Source: Alopecurus myosuroides
Lineage: Eukaryota; Streptophyta; Magnoliopsida; Poales; Poaceae
DNA length: 64,000 bases
NCBI GenBank assembly: GCA_028641055.1
Contig: CM054060.1
Coordinates: forward strand, 55,020,292 to 55,084,291
Direction of reading: 5' to 3'
Shown: piece after piece, positions 33,395 to 44,340 of the stretch
Position numbering within the stretch: the first letter of the stretch is position 1
Layout of the letters: each line of letters begins with the position of its first letter
Translations under genes and position numbers: made by a program
The notes under the pieces: model-generated
Databases searched by the model: none
Seen by the model: the letters and a program-made list of their open reading frames with translations, nothing else
What the model was told of the DNA's origin: nothing

Positions 33395-36346
33395 ATGGCA
33401 TCCTCACCGCCTTCTCCCGCTCACTCCGCCGCGCACACCATCCAAGAAATCATCAACAACCTAGATCCAGAGCTAGGCTCCCCGACGCACGCCGGCGGTG
33501 AGCCGGAAAAGACCGCGGCTTCTGCGGCGAGCGGAGGTGATCCTTCCGGCGCCGCGAATCTTGCGGGCACGGGCTCCGCGCCTTCTCCGCCGTTCGCTCC
33601 CGAGACGGCGGAGGAGAAGATCACGCTTCTCGGCGACGAGCTCGCCGCTGCCGCAGCCGCTGCGTCCGCCGCCGCCGGAGCGGATGATAAGGTGGAAACT
33701 GCAGGCAACTAGATTGCCTGCAGTATTCCGCCAGCCCTCCTTCCAAACCTGGAGAAGGAGGGATTGATCCTGAAAGGGAAATGGCGGCTCCCTGAAGACG
33801 AGAACGAACCCCTGCCATCCGACGGCGAACGGGTTCTTCTCTCCTCCCATCTCTTAAGAGGTATGGGATTGCCGCCTTCTGCCTTCTTCCTCCAAGTCCT
33901 CTCCCACTATAACATCCAGCCTCACAACCTGCCACCCAACTCCATTCTCTATATGGCCGGGTTTCAGGCTCTGTTCGAGGGTTTCTTAGGTATAGAACCT
34001 AGGCTAGATTTCTGGATGTATTGTTTCGGGGTTAAGCGGAACTCTTCGGAGGGCGCACTCCCGACTTGCGGAACCATCTCCTTTACTCTTAGGAGATTTA
34101 GGGAAGATTGGTTCCCCAAGATCAAGACATCGGAATCCGTCAAATTTTAGACGGGTTCTTTCTTCTACCATCCCGATGTGCCTTTCCCAAAAAAGGCCAT
34201 CGGGGTTCCACCTTTTTCAAACACTGCTGCTGTTCCCCAAGACAATTGGGGAACGGAAGCCGTCCAAGTCTTGCCGCCTGATCTTCTAAGGATTAAGCGG
34301 CGCATCGCCAAGCTCACTTCCTCCGATCCACCTCTAACCGGCATGGACACGGTCCTTTGCTGGTTGGATAGGAGGATCCAGCCGTTGGCCAATCACGGTG
34401 TCCGCCTTCTTTGCGACTACACGGGTGCCAACGACCCAATGCGGACAACCAGCAAAGACTGGTCCGCGAGGGATCTTCGACGGCGCGTGAACCAGTTGGT
34501 CGCATCACGCGACCAATACGAAGCGAGTCGGCCGATGTATACGGCCAACAATCCGGCTCCCAAGGTATTTTTTCCGTCATTTGGGTAGAGTTTTGACATT
34601 ATTTCTCGGATTTTCTCGCTTCTAACTCTGATTTTTATTTTCAACAGATTGCTGAACTTCCAGACTCGGAGCTGGCCTCCGAAGCCGAGCTGGATGCATT
34701 GCGTACCGCCTCTACAGGTGGGCGCAAGCGCAAGAAGATTTCTTCCTCTGAGGAAGTTATCGACCTTGACGGAATTCCCGTCGCCACCTCCAGGTTAGAT
34801 CATCCGGGTTATTTTTCTTTTGTCGAAGTTTTTCTTTCGTCTCCGGAATTTTAACTTTTTCCGGGTTTTTGGTTTTTAGCCTACCTCTCTCCAACCTAAA
34901 GCCGAGGAAGCTGAAGAAACACAAAGTTGTGTCCAGCCGAGGCGCTCAACCTTCTCCCGTCATCGCCCCGGACACACCGTCCACGATGGCGGAAGAGCAT
35001 GCTACAGCCCCCACCACCAAGCCGCTAGAGCCCAGCCAGCCCGTTGTGTCGAACACGGACACGAGGGAAAGGGCGGCTCCTGAGGTGGGAAAATCTTCTC
35101 GGACATTCGACGAGGAGATTCCCACCTTCGACAAGGACTTCAAGATCATCAATGACGGCCTAAGCGCAGCCGGAACTCTTTTTGCAGAATACGCAAAAGA
35201 GTTCAATGAAAACTTGGCGGGTTTGCAACGAATGAGCCAGGTATGTAACTCTAGCCCCCAAGCATTAAACAAAATATATGCTTTTTTGTCTTGATGCTTT
35301 ATGTTCATTCTTTTCCTTACCACGTTCCAGCAAACTGCTGAAGCCATTAACATGGAAGTTTTCAACAAACTCTCCATCAAGTATAAAGAAGTTAGAAATC
35401 TTCTTTCTATTCTTGAGGAGAGAGAGACAGAGCTGGCATCGTCTCAGCTGGCGTTGTCGGAAACAACAGGTAAGCGTTTTTCCTCTGAAGTTTTCGATTC
35501 AACTTTTTTGTCTAGGTACTTATTCCGGAAGTTTTCTAAACTCGGTATTTTCCTTGCTTTCCAGCTGCTTTGGCTAAGGCCAAGCAAATAGCTGAAGACG
35601 TCGGCAATGCCGAGTTTCTCCGAAAGGAGAATTTGGACCTTCACAAGGATCTTGTGAAGGCTCAAAAAGATCTGGAAGCCAACAATCTGGCCCTTGGAGT
35701 TTCTCAATCCAAGGCTTCCGCACAGGCGGAGAAGGACAAGTCCACCATTCAGGACTTGGAAGCTGCTCTGAACCTGCGCCTGGAGGAAGGCTTCGAAATT
35801 GACAAACTTGTCGGTAAGTTTTTTCTGCATTTACCATTCTTCCCAGTCTTGCTGTGTTTCTCTGCTTTTTTACTTAACCTTCTTGGTTGTTTTTGCTGAA
35901 AAACAGGAGATAGCCCAGATCTTTCTCGGATTGATAGAATCCGAGCTTTTGGGAAGACCTGGACTTCGATCAGAGCTGCTGGCATGCAGCTGGTCAACAA
36001 GTTCATTCCCTCAAGGACTGGGGAGTTCACGGAAGTTGAAAAACTTCCGGGTGCCATTATGGAGGTGGCGGAGTCCAGGGAATCCATCCTACGCTCCGCT
36101 GCACGGGGCGGTGCAGGCATGGCGCTTGGCCTTATGCGTATGCACTACCCTGGTGCAAAGTCTTGGTGCGTGGCGTCCGGTATCCCTCAAGGATACACGG
36201 AAGCTCAGCGGAATACAATCTTTGATAAAATCAAAGGCCATGCCACCAAGATTGCCTCCATGGTGAATATCTCCATCACTTATCCGGAAGAGGAGGTCCC
36301 TGCAGCCCCCGAGGATGATAGCAGCGAAGAAGAGTCGGATGCTTGA
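33395..36346 (+). pseudogene. R1 antisense accessory gene, six exons, two nonsense codons
   Basis: Runs opposite to gag-pol. Exons 33395-34564, 34648-34793, 34880-35240, 35331-35469, 35565-35813 and 35907-36346, all with GT-AG introns of 82-95 bases. Phases join without error, giving 835 codons including the stop, interrupted by TAG at 33710-33712 and 34148-34150, both at codons that are TGG in R2. Residues ~145-290 (RGMGLPPSAFFLQVLSHY, PNSILYMAGFQALFEGFLG) resemble the plant 'putative gypsy type transposon' family PF04195. Exon 2 has a basic patch GRKRKK and exon 3 KPRKLKKHK, both nuclear-localisation-like. Exons 4-5 are heptad-rich (coiled coil). Exon 6 is conserved and ends in an acidic tail SSEEESDA. 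Role unknown. Confidence 0.85.
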
Positions 36347-36990
36347 AGGGCTGCCTTGAACCTGGATGGTGAAAGTAGACAAATAGGACCATTACTGTAC
36401 TTTTATAATGTAATTCAAATTGTAATGCTTCTATTCCTTTTGCATAAATGAGAACTCCGCCTTTTGCAGTCTTAATTATGAAATTCTTTGCAAGGTTTTC
36501 GGATTTTATTATTCATTTATCTTCTAAGTTCTCTGGCGTATATGTTTTAACTGTCCTTAGTGTTTGAAATGGCTCAATAGCATTATGAATCGTCATGCCG
36601 AGTAACTGGGTATAACCAATCAGTTTAAACTCGGAAACATGGATCATACTAAAGGCATTTTTACTAACTAGCTCCAGTGACCCAACACATAAGCAATCAG
36701 ATAATGCTTAGAGAAGCAAGGAATTTTTTAAATGAAACTTGGGCACGCAGGCAATTCAAGTTTCCTTTAGCCGTTAGTAGGCTGAAAAATCATTCAGTTT
36801 TTAACGCCGAGTACGCAGGCACAATTCGGGTTAACATTGAGTGTTTTGTAAGATCATTGGGAAATAGATGAGGCGGAATCATGCTTTATACTAGAATGAA
36901 CTTGTAAAAACATGGATATCAGAATTCCGACACATTATTTCATGATCTCAAAAGATGTTTACATAGAAATTGAACTAAGTATAGAAGGGA
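36347..36990. other. spacer between accessory gene and pol remnant of R1
   Basis: AT-rich and also present in R2 at about 49942-50560. It is the likely shared 3' UTR/terminator zone of two converging genes: taaatgag-type A-rich signals follow the accessory stop, and the pol transcript arrives from the other side. Confidence 0.6.
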
Positions 36991-38142
36991 CATAACTGCT
37001 AGATATTCCCAGGCCTTCGCTGTCCACTTGAACTTGTCGGATTTCTTCAGCAACTTGTAGAGTGGTAAGGCTTTATCCCCCAGCCGACTAATAAATCTGC
37101 TGACAGCAGCGGCGGAATCCGTCAATCTTTGGACATCTTTTACACACGTAGGTTTCGAGATGTTCAAGATGGCTTTGATCTTTTCCGGGTTAACCTCTAT
37201 TCCTCTGTGAGAAACGATGAAACCCAGAAGTTTTCCTGAGGGAACCCCGAATACGCACTTAGATGGATTTAACTTCATCTTGTAGGTGCGCAAGTTTTCG
37301 AAAGTTTCTCACAGATCCTCAAGGAGTGTATCTGTTTCCTTGGTTACGACAGCAATATCGTCCATGTAAACATGGACGTTTTTGCCAATCTGACTATGCA
37401 AACAACGTTGCATGCAACGCTGGTAGGTTGCACCTGCGTTCTTCAGGCCAAATGGCATGGTTACATAATAGTACGTCCCGTATGGGGTTATGAAAGAAGT
37501 CTTAATTTGATCTTCCTTTTTCATGCGTATTTGGTGGTACCCGTAGTATGCGTCCAAAAAGCACAAAAGCTCAGAGCCTGCAGTGGCATCTATTATTTGA
37601 TCGATTCGCGGTAACGCGAACCTATCTTTCGGACACAATTTGTTCAAGCCTGTGTAATCTATACACATTCTAAGAGCAGTAGTGTCTTTCTTCGGTACTA
37701 ATACCGGATTTGCAGACCATTCAGTGTGGATTACTTCCTGGATGAAATCTGCTGCTAAAAGCCGGATAGTTTCCTTGCCAATAGCCTTCCGTCTTCTTCC
37801 GTCAAATCGATGGAGACCTTGTTTGACGGGTCTTGATCCTGGAATCACCTTGAGTTGGTGCTCAGCAAGTTCCCTGGGTACGCCTGGCATGTCAGGTGGA
37901 CACCAGGCAAAAATATCCCAGTTCTCACGGAGGAACTTGATGAGCTCGCCTTCCTATTTGTCAGTCATCCCAGTCCCTACGACGACGAACTTTGTCGGAT
38001 CTTTGGGATTTAGGATTACATGTTTTGTATTCTCAGACGCCTTGAAGCTGTCTGTTGGCTTCCGAGTTTCTTTTCCTGCCGGCATTTCTGTCGGCGATAC
38101 CTCCTTGGCTAATTCCTTCAGTTCTTCCTTTGCTATGACCCT
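36991..38142 (-). pseudogene. R1 reverse transcriptase region, truncated
   Basis: Continues from the gag-protease frame through stops at 38143 (end of that frame) and TAG 37956-37954 into RT: WSANPVLVPKKD, MCIDYTGLNKLCPKDRF, FLDAYYGYHQIRM, TMPFGLKNAGATYQRCM, VHVYMDDIAVV (catalytic YMDD kept). A TGA at about 37309 replaces an Arg codon of R2 (CGA to TGA). It goes on to KLNPSKCVFGV and SRFISRLGDKALPLYKLLKKSDKF, then jumps at about 37010 to sequence that in R2 is the very end of integrase. RNase H, the second RNase H and nearly all of integrase are missing. Confidence 0.93.
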
Positions 38143-41100
38143 CTAAGCGCAAAGGGCGTTTTCTTTCTCCAACTCGTTTGCCAACTTGAAGTCACCGGCT
38201 ATGGTGATTACTCCTCCTTTGGGTCCTGGCATCTTCAGCTTGTTATAGATATAACAGGATCTTGCCATGAATTTGGCGAAAGCTGGACGTCCGAGTATTG
38301 CGTGATACACGCTTTCGAACGGCACTACTTCGAAGGATACTTTTTCCTGCCGGAAGTGATCTTTATCTCCGAAGGTGACATCTAGGGAAATTTCTCCTAG
38401 GGATCGTGCTTGTCTGCCAGGAACAATGCCATGGAAGCGTATGTTGCTGTAATTGAGCTGGGACTCGGAAATCTTCAGATGCTTCAGTGTATCCAGGTAC
38501 ATTATGTTAATGCTGGATCCTCCATCCATCAGCACTCTTCTTAGCCTAGTGTTCTGGACAATAGGGCTTACAACAAGAGCTTGTGTGCCGGGTTCAGGGA
38601 TATTCCCGGAATGATCAGACTGATCCCAGGTAATTGGTGTGTTCGAGTACTTCAAGAATTTCGGGGTTGCCGGAACAACCGCGTTTATTTCTCGAAGTGT
38701 TCTTTTGGCCACCTTTGCTGACGGAGTTGCTAGGAATGTTAGCATTGCTTCTCCATCAACTCTCGGAAATTTGGGTTCTCCCTTTCGCTGTTGTTCCTGG
38801 ATTTTTTCATCAGTGTCCGATTCACTGTCTTCTTTGTCAGCTTCTGGCTTTTGTTTGGCAGGTTTCCTTTTGGAACCCTTCCCCTTATTTCCGGATCCTG
38901 CACTGCCTTTCATGTGCTTATTCAGCCGGCATTGCGCGTTTGTGTGGGTGGGTTTCCCAAATTGTGAATGGTGGACACAGGGTTCCGACTTAATCCTCTC
39001 CCACTCCTCTGGAGTGTAGTTGATTGGATCTGGACTGCGTCCTTTCCACTTATTCCCTTTTTCACTTCCAAAGGCTATGTTGACCTCTTTGGGTTTTGTC
39101 GTTGTTTCTGGAGTTCCTTTTTTGTCAGAACGAGGAGTTTTCTTGGCAAGTATCAGTGATTCGATATTGCCTCCTCTTGCTCTGATGTCGTCTTCGGCTG
39201 CAGCGTGTTCGTTGGCAGTTGTAAGCATAGATCCGAGATCTTTGTGCTGTTTGGAACCAACCATGAACGGTACAAGTCCGGGTTTTAGGCCATTGACGAA
39301 AGCATGCATTGCTTGTACGTCAGTTACTCCAGAACAACTATTCTTCATTCCCGTCCATCTGGAGATGAAATCCACGTATGGTTCATCCTCGAATTGGGTG
39401 CAACGGTTCAGCTGGTTGATGTTGTTCGGGCGTTTGTACGTTCCCCGAAAATGCTGAGTAAATACTCTAGCCATATCATCCCAGCTGTCGACAGTTCTTG
39501 ATGGTAATCCATTGATCCAATCTCTGGCTCCGTCCAGTAACATTAGGGGAAGAAACTTGACAGCTTCCAGGTCTGTCCCATTGTTGATCTGGACGGCTGT
39601 ATAGTAGTCTGAGAGCCAGGTGTCCGGGTTTGTGCTGCCGGTGTATTTCTGGTACGTTGGACCGACTTTGGCAAAGCCAGAATGCAGGGTTATCCTTCGG
39701 ATCCTGTCAGTGAAATACTTAGGACCAAAGTATAGATCATCCTTTTCCGCTCTATCAATGTGTGCGGAATATCTTCCAGCTGAATGGACAGAAGGGGATC
39801 TACTCCTTTCTTTTCCATTGTTGCGCGGACACGCTTTTCCGGGATTGTGTCTATCTCTTCCATGATCACGCCCTTTTGGATTAGGCGGAGTCCTGCTCCT
39901 GTGCCTTTCTTTATCCTTAGGAGGTGTCCGGGATCTCTCACGTCTGTGAGGTATATCATATCTTCCGGCTTTCTCAGCTGGGTTTCTCGGAGGTGGCATT
40001 GTTTTGCCGTCATTCCGGTATTTTTCTTCCCGATCGTGGGGTTTGAGTCCACCTTTCGGGGGATGGGATCCGGTTCGGGACGCTTCATCCCTATTGTCGG
40101 GGTTTTTCTTGTCTTTTCTCGGATCCTCTTTTTCATCCTTTGAATTGTCTGAATCTCCAGGTTCCTCTGGTCCAGGTGCTCCAGCGGCGCAAGTAGCTGT
40201 TTTGCATAGGGCGGAGTTATCATGCAGCCTTCCTGATCGCTCTTGGCCCCGATGCTGTTGTTGCAATGCTTTTCCTAGGAAAGCATACACCCCTTGAAGT
40301 TTTTCACCACTGGAGTACATGTCATTGTTCAGGATGGCGAACGCTGCTTCCGCGTTTTCTGCTGCGGTTTTGTATATTGGTTCGCCTCTGGCATCTTTGT
40401 CGTTTACCTGCTTTTGCCAAGATGGGTTGTGAAACCTTTCCTTTGGCGGCAGTACTTCCGGTCTTACGATTCCGGGTAACCTTGTAGGTTTAATGCCAGA
40501 TCTATTCTTTCTCTCATACTCCTCGATTTCTTTCTTCATGAGCTTAATGTCATCATGGATTTTTTGGAGGTGTTCACGAGATCTGAGCAGATGTTGCTGT
40601 TGCCGTTGGAAAGCTTGTCTCCTGGCTTCCAGCATCTCAGGGGGTTCGTTTAATCCCACTGGCGTTTGCAACAACTGCTGTTCTTCCTGTTCCGTCATTG
40701 GCGGAGCAAGGATTTCTTTGATTTTCTTCTCCGCAGGCTTTGTTCCGCTAGCATCCCCTACTTCCAGGTTTTCATCAGCTAGATCAGCTGATTTTTTCTT
40801 CCGGATTTTGTATTGGAGTTTCTTAGCAGCACGGTGCTTCTTCTTGGAAGAGGGAGGCTTTTTGACAGGCTCATCTTCTGTCAATTCCTTTACATTAGGA
40901 AATATCGGAGAAGTTTCTCCGTCTTCTCTCTCTTCCTCTGGCGGAGGAGTTTTAGGGCTTTCCTGGCTGCCGGCGTCCGTGGTATCAGCCGGTTTCGCCA
41001 TTAGTACTTCATGGAATCCCTCTTGAAAAGATTTAACTTTCCTTTCGAAGGCGTCCGCGTCTTCGTCTTCGGAATCAAAATCATCTGATCCGGTTTCTGA

Positions 41101-41361
41101 TTCTAATCTCGCCTCAATGGCGGCTAGTACAGAGTCAGCTTCCGAGTTCATCGTCATGTTGACGGGTGTCGGATCTTCCGCCTCTCTGACGAGTGCGTTG
41201 TTATCTGCCTCTTGCACGGGATTTCCGTCATCCGTGTTTTCAGCGACTTCGGATTGCACCGATAAAGTGTGTATCACTTTTTTGTCGGCGATCTGAGCAG
41301 AATCTGGTATCATAGTCATCTTCGACTGGGTATAGGGAGGGTGGGAAATATTTGCTTCCAC
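38143..41361 (-). CDS. R1 gag-protease polyprotein
   Basis: A 1072-residue open frame. Residues 1-560 are charged and low in complexity, with Lys/Glu and Arg/Ser-rich runs (RRERSRTPPKDKERHRSRTPP). The capsid-like retrotransposon gag domain spans ~570-690 (WLSDYYTAVQINNGTD, FTQHFRGTYKRP, QFEDEPYVDFISRW). An unusual Cys/His cluster CVHHSQFGKPTHTNAQC at ~793-809 stands where a zinc knuckle is expected. The aspartic protease active site is MDGGSSINIMY at ~943. It makes the particle shell and processes it. The frame stops at the start of the protease-RT linker; a second in-frame TAG conserved in R2 follows at 37956. The long uninterrupted frame suggests youth. Confidence 0.93.
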   Translation of the reverse strand: MEANISHPPYTQSKMTMIPDSAQIADKKVIHTLSVQSEVAENTDDGNPVQEADNNALVREAEDPTPVNMTMNSEADSVLAAIEARLESETGSDDFDSEDEDADAFERKVKSFQEGFHEVLMAKPADTTDAGSQESPKTPPPEEEREDGETSPIFPNVKELTEDEPVKKPPSSKKKHRAAKKLQYKIRKKKSADLADENLEVGDASGTKPAEKKIKEILAPPMTEQEEQQLLQTPVGLNEPPEMLEARRQAFQRQQQHLLRSREHLQKIHDDIKLMKKEIEEYERKNRSGIKPTRLPGIVRPEVLPPKERFHNPSWQKQVNDKDARGEPIYKTAAENAEAAFAILNNDMYSSGEKLQGVYAFLGKALQQQHRGQERSGRLHDNSALCKTATCAAGAPGPEEPGDSDNSKDEKEDPRKDKKNPDNRDEASRTGSHPPKGGLKPHDREEKYRNDGKTMPPPRNPAEKAGRYDIPHRRERSRTPPKDKERHRSRTPPNPKGRDHGRDRHNPGKACPRNNGKERSRSPSVHSAGRYSAHIDRAEKDDLYFGPKYFTDRIRRITLHSGFAKVGPTYQKYTGSTNPDTWLSDYYTAVQINNGTDLEAVKFLPLMLLDGARDWINGLPSRTVDSWDDMARVFTQHFRGTYKRPNNINQLNRCTQFEDEPYVDFISRWTGMKNSCSGVTDVQAMHAFVNGLKPGLVPFMVGSKQHKDLGSMLTTANEHAAAEDDIRARGGNIESLILAKKTPRSDKKGTPETTTKPKEVNIAFGSEKGNKWKGRSPDPINYTPEEWERIKSEPCVHHSQFGKPTHTNAQCRLNKHMKGSAGSGNKGKGSKRKPAKQKPEADKEDSESDTDEKIQEQQRKGEPKFPRVDGEAMLTFLATPSAKVAKRTLREINAVVPATPKFLKYSNTPITWDQSDHSGNIPEPGTQALVVSPIVQNTRLRRVLMDGGSSINIMYLDTLKHLKISESQLNYSNIRFHGIVPGRQARSLGEISLDVTFGDKDHFRQEKVSFEVVPFESVYHAILGRPAFAKFMARSCYIYNKLKMPGPKGGVITIAGDFKLANELEKENALCA

Positions 41362-41579
41362 CGCAAAACCCCATTGCTTCTGCAGTTAGTCCGATAAAGA
41401 TGTTAGCAGATCCGATCGGTAACACGCAGGCACTTACCAGGTGGTTTTGCGCCGGTATGTAGGATCCGTTGTCGAGGAAGCGTCCGACGTCGTCGTCGAA
41501 CTCCAGGCTTCCGACAGTGATTGATCTTCCGATTCCGCCGAGTATCCCAGATCGGAACTTCACGCCTGACGCCGTTAGC
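41362..41579 (-). other. R1 untranslated leader
   Basis: Between the primer site and the gag start. The overlapping minus-strand frame 41240-41752 runs through into the LTR and is not a gene. Confidence 0.6.
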
Positions 41580-41597
41580 CCCACGGTGGGCGCCAAC
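41580..41597 (-). other. R1 primer-binding site, tRNA-Lys
   Basis: On the minus strand ttggcgcccaccgtgggg directly follows the 5' LTR. It is complementary to the 3' end of plant tRNA-Lys (CCCCACGGTGGGCGCCA). Confidence 0.9.
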
Positions 41598-42148
41598 TGT
41601 CGAGACATCGTAGTAGTTTTCATAGACGGGGGTGCCATGAGACTACGGTAGGGACGTGAGGTAACGAGATCGTGTGGTGAACAGTGAACACAGGATTTAC
41701 CCAGGTTCGGTACGTCGCGACAGTACGACGTGCCTACTCCTGCACTTCTCACTAATCAGGACTAAAGCCTGGATATAGAATTACAATGTGAGATTTGGAT
41801 CTAACTATTCACAGAGGATCAACTTCCCGGCGAGTTAGCCTATATCTTCTTCTCTGTTCTCCGTTCTTAAACTTATCCCTCGTCCGGCTTTATATAACAG
41901 CCAGATTAGGGCTTACAGAATAGGAAACCTAGAAGACTACGGTAACTATAACTTGGAAAGTAAGGAATCCGTCTTCTCCTCCAAGCCAGATCACGTGGGC
42001 CGTGATCCGGGTCCTTCTAGAATCCGGCTTCTGTGCGTCGGGTTACTGGGCCGCCCAATGGACCACAGCCCACTACCGCTTGGGCCACCCTGGCAATCCG
42101 GCACTTCGACTACCATCTGATATAACCCTATTCGGTATATATCCGACA
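41598..42148 (-). repeat. R1 5' LTR
   Basis: 551 bp, the same length as its partner at 32305-32855. It is followed on the plus strand by the duplicated GAAGT. Confidence 0.95.
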
Positions 42149-42153
42149 GAAGT

Positions 42154-42311
42154 CTTCTTGCTGGCCCAACCCAACATGCATTTTAGAGTGCCGTGCCAGG
42201 GCTATAGGCGCTCCGCAGTCACGCATGATCGCTAGAGCCTTTCTTGGCTATGTAAATATAGGTCCGGAATAAGTGCAAGATCCTCCAAATGGATTAAGGT
42301 GGGCTTCGGAT
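42154..42311. other. filler sequence right of R1
   Basis: Continuation of the filler interrupted by R1; no recognised origin. R4 LTR sequence resumes at about 42312 (gagaaaacaacgatgtttac, compare 31543 onward). Confidence 0.6.
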
Positions 42312-42992
42312 GGGAGAAAACAACGATGTTTACCTTGTTTACATTACACACTTTATTTAATGCAATTATTTGTTTCTTGCAACTTAAAACCCAAGGTTTG
42401 ATTGGATGATGCTCCGAGGGTGGATTATTAGTCATGGATGCAGTTGGATAACGATCTATGAATTATGTTGTAATGCCCGCATGAATCACATAGTAATCAC
42501 CATGTCATGCATATGCACTATGGTGCAGCTTTTATATCTGTCAATTGACCAGTTGTAATTTGTTTACCCAACATGTTATCTATCTGTTTTGGAGAGACAC
42601 CACTAGTAAACTATGGGCCCTGGTACATTTATTTTACACTGATAATTCAACCTACTGCAAACACTATTTTCCTTTCCTCCACTGCCATCATTGTTATCCT
42701 TTCATTTACTGCAAACAGTACTATATTCCACACTATACATCTAATCCTTTATGTTATCAAAACCGTGAGATTGACAACCTCACTGTTTTGTTAGGGCAAT
42801 GTACTTTGATTGTGTTGTGTAGATTCCACGTTGCTGCTGAACCGGTAGTGCGACCAGCCAACAACCTTCAGAAGTGATTTCTTTCTCCTACTGGTCGATT
42901 CAACCTTGGTTTCTTTCTGAGGGAAATTTGCTATTGTGCTCTTCATGCCTACCTCTTGGGGTCACCCAACGAACGTATGTTACACGCCATCA
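42312..42992 (+). repeat. R4 left LTR, final part
   Basis: Repeats 31545-31877, then continues to the LTR end CGCCATCA at 42992. Confidence 0.85.
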
Positions 42993-43003
42993 AGCTATTT
43001 TTC

Positions 43004-43021
43004 TGGCGCCGTTGCCGGGGA
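43004..43021 (+). other. R4 primer-binding site, tRNA-Asp
   Basis: tggcgccgttgccgggga is exactly complementary to the 3' end of plant tRNA-Asp. Confidence 0.95.
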
Positions 43022-43139
43022 GGAAGAGGATTTATGCAAGGGGAGTCTCTCACCTCCAATCTCTTTACTTTGTTTTTGTTTTGCTTAGTTTATTTTATTT
43101 CTCTTGTTTGCTTCTTTATATAAAAAAACACAAAAAATT

Positions 43140-44340
43140 TAGTTCTTATTCTAGTTGTTATTTCGATCATGTTTGTAATCTTGCTAAAACGAGTACTCCT
43201 GATAACACTAAGTTGTGTCACTTCACTAGCACAAACAACAATGATTTTATTAGTACACCTATTGCTCCACCTGCCCCTACTGCTGATTTTTATGAAATTT
43301 TGCCTGCCCTGTTAAATCTTGTTACGAGAGAGCAATTTTCTGGTGTTAGTACTGATGATGCTGCTGCCCATCTTAATAATTTTGTTGAACTTTGCGAGAT
43401 GCAAAAATATAAGGACGTGGATGGAGCTATTATTAAACTTAAGTTGTTTACTTTCTCTTTGAGAGGAAGAGCTAAAGAATGGTTGCTATCTTTGCCTAGA
43501 AATAGTATTGATTCATGGACTAAATGTAAAGATGCTTTCATTGGAAAATATTATCCTCCTACTAAGTTATATCTTTAAGAAGTAGCATTATGAATTTTAA
43601 GCAACTTGATAATGAGCATGTTGCTAAATCTTGGGAAAGAATGAAATCTTTGGTAAAAAATTGTCCCACTCATGGGCTGACTACTTGGATGATCATCCAA
43701 ACCTTTTATGCAGGTCTAAATTTTTCTTCAAGAAACCTTCTAGATTCAGCTGCTGGAGGTACCTTTATGTCCATTACTCTGGGCTCTGCAACAAAGCTTC
43801 TTGATGATATGATGATAAATTATTCTTAATGGCACACTGAGAGAGCTCCACCAGGCAAGAAGGTAAATTCTATTGAAGAAACCTCTTCCTTGAGCGATAT
43901 GCTTGATGCTATTATGTCTATGCTTTTGAGTGTTAAAACTTATGTTGATCCAAACAATGTTCCTTTAGCGTCTTCGGTTGCTCAAGAAGAGCATACTGAT
44001 GTGAACTTCATTAAAATAATAATTTCAAGAACAATGCTTATAGGAATAATTTTTGTAGCAACAATTAAAGTCCACATCCTTCTAATAATGGTAATGGTTA
44101 TGTCAGTTCTTATGGTAATTCCTACAACGACAATAGAAGTGTACCCTCTGATCTTGAGAACATGCTTAAGAATTTTAATAGTACACAAACCGCTTTTAAC
44201 AAATCTGTTGAGGAAAAGTTTGGCAAAATTGATGTTCTTTCTTATAAAGTTGATAGCCTTGCTCTTGATGTTGATCTTCTTAAAATTAAAAATTATGCCT
44301 CATGATGTTAAAGAAAGCAAAACTTTGAATGGCATTTAAG
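43140..44340 (+). pseudogene. R4 gag, broken
   Basis: Gag pieces in successive frames: DAAAHLNNFVELCEMQKYKD, LKLFTFSLRGRAKEWLLSLP, IDSWTKCKDAFIGKYYPP, then after a frameshift MNFKQLDNEHVAKSWERMK and LLDSAAGGTFMSIT, then MLDAIMSML. This is the usual plant gypsy capsid order. AT-rich codon use, as in R3. Several stops. Confidence 0.88.

Larger units (their letters stand above)
32305..42148 (-). mobile_element. R1: Ty3/gypsy Tat-lineage retrotransposon with internal deletion
   Basis: Two LTRs of 551 bp each (32305-32855 and 41598-42148), starting TGTCGAGACATCG and ending TATATCCGACA. The target GAAGT is duplicated at 32300-32304 and 42149-42153. Coding direction is minus, so the 5' LTR is on the right. 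Order on the minus strand: LTR, tRNA-Lys primer site, gag-protease (41361-38143), RT (37890-37016), then a deletion that fuses mid-RT/RNase H to the last codons of integrase near 37010. A plus-strand spliced accessory gene follows (33395-36346). I count about 14 differences between the LTRs (roughly 2.5%), so the insertion is fairly young. The Tat assignment comes from its sister R2, which keeps the double RNase H. Confidence 0.95.

Noticed and set aside
41240..41752. Minus-strand 170-residue frame
   Set aside because: It spans LTR, primer site and leader of R1 and recurs only as LTR sequence at 32259-32459.
42874..43578. A 234-residue frame taken as the full R4 gag
   Set aside because: Its first third lies in the LTR and primer-site region; only the part from about 43140 is gag-like.
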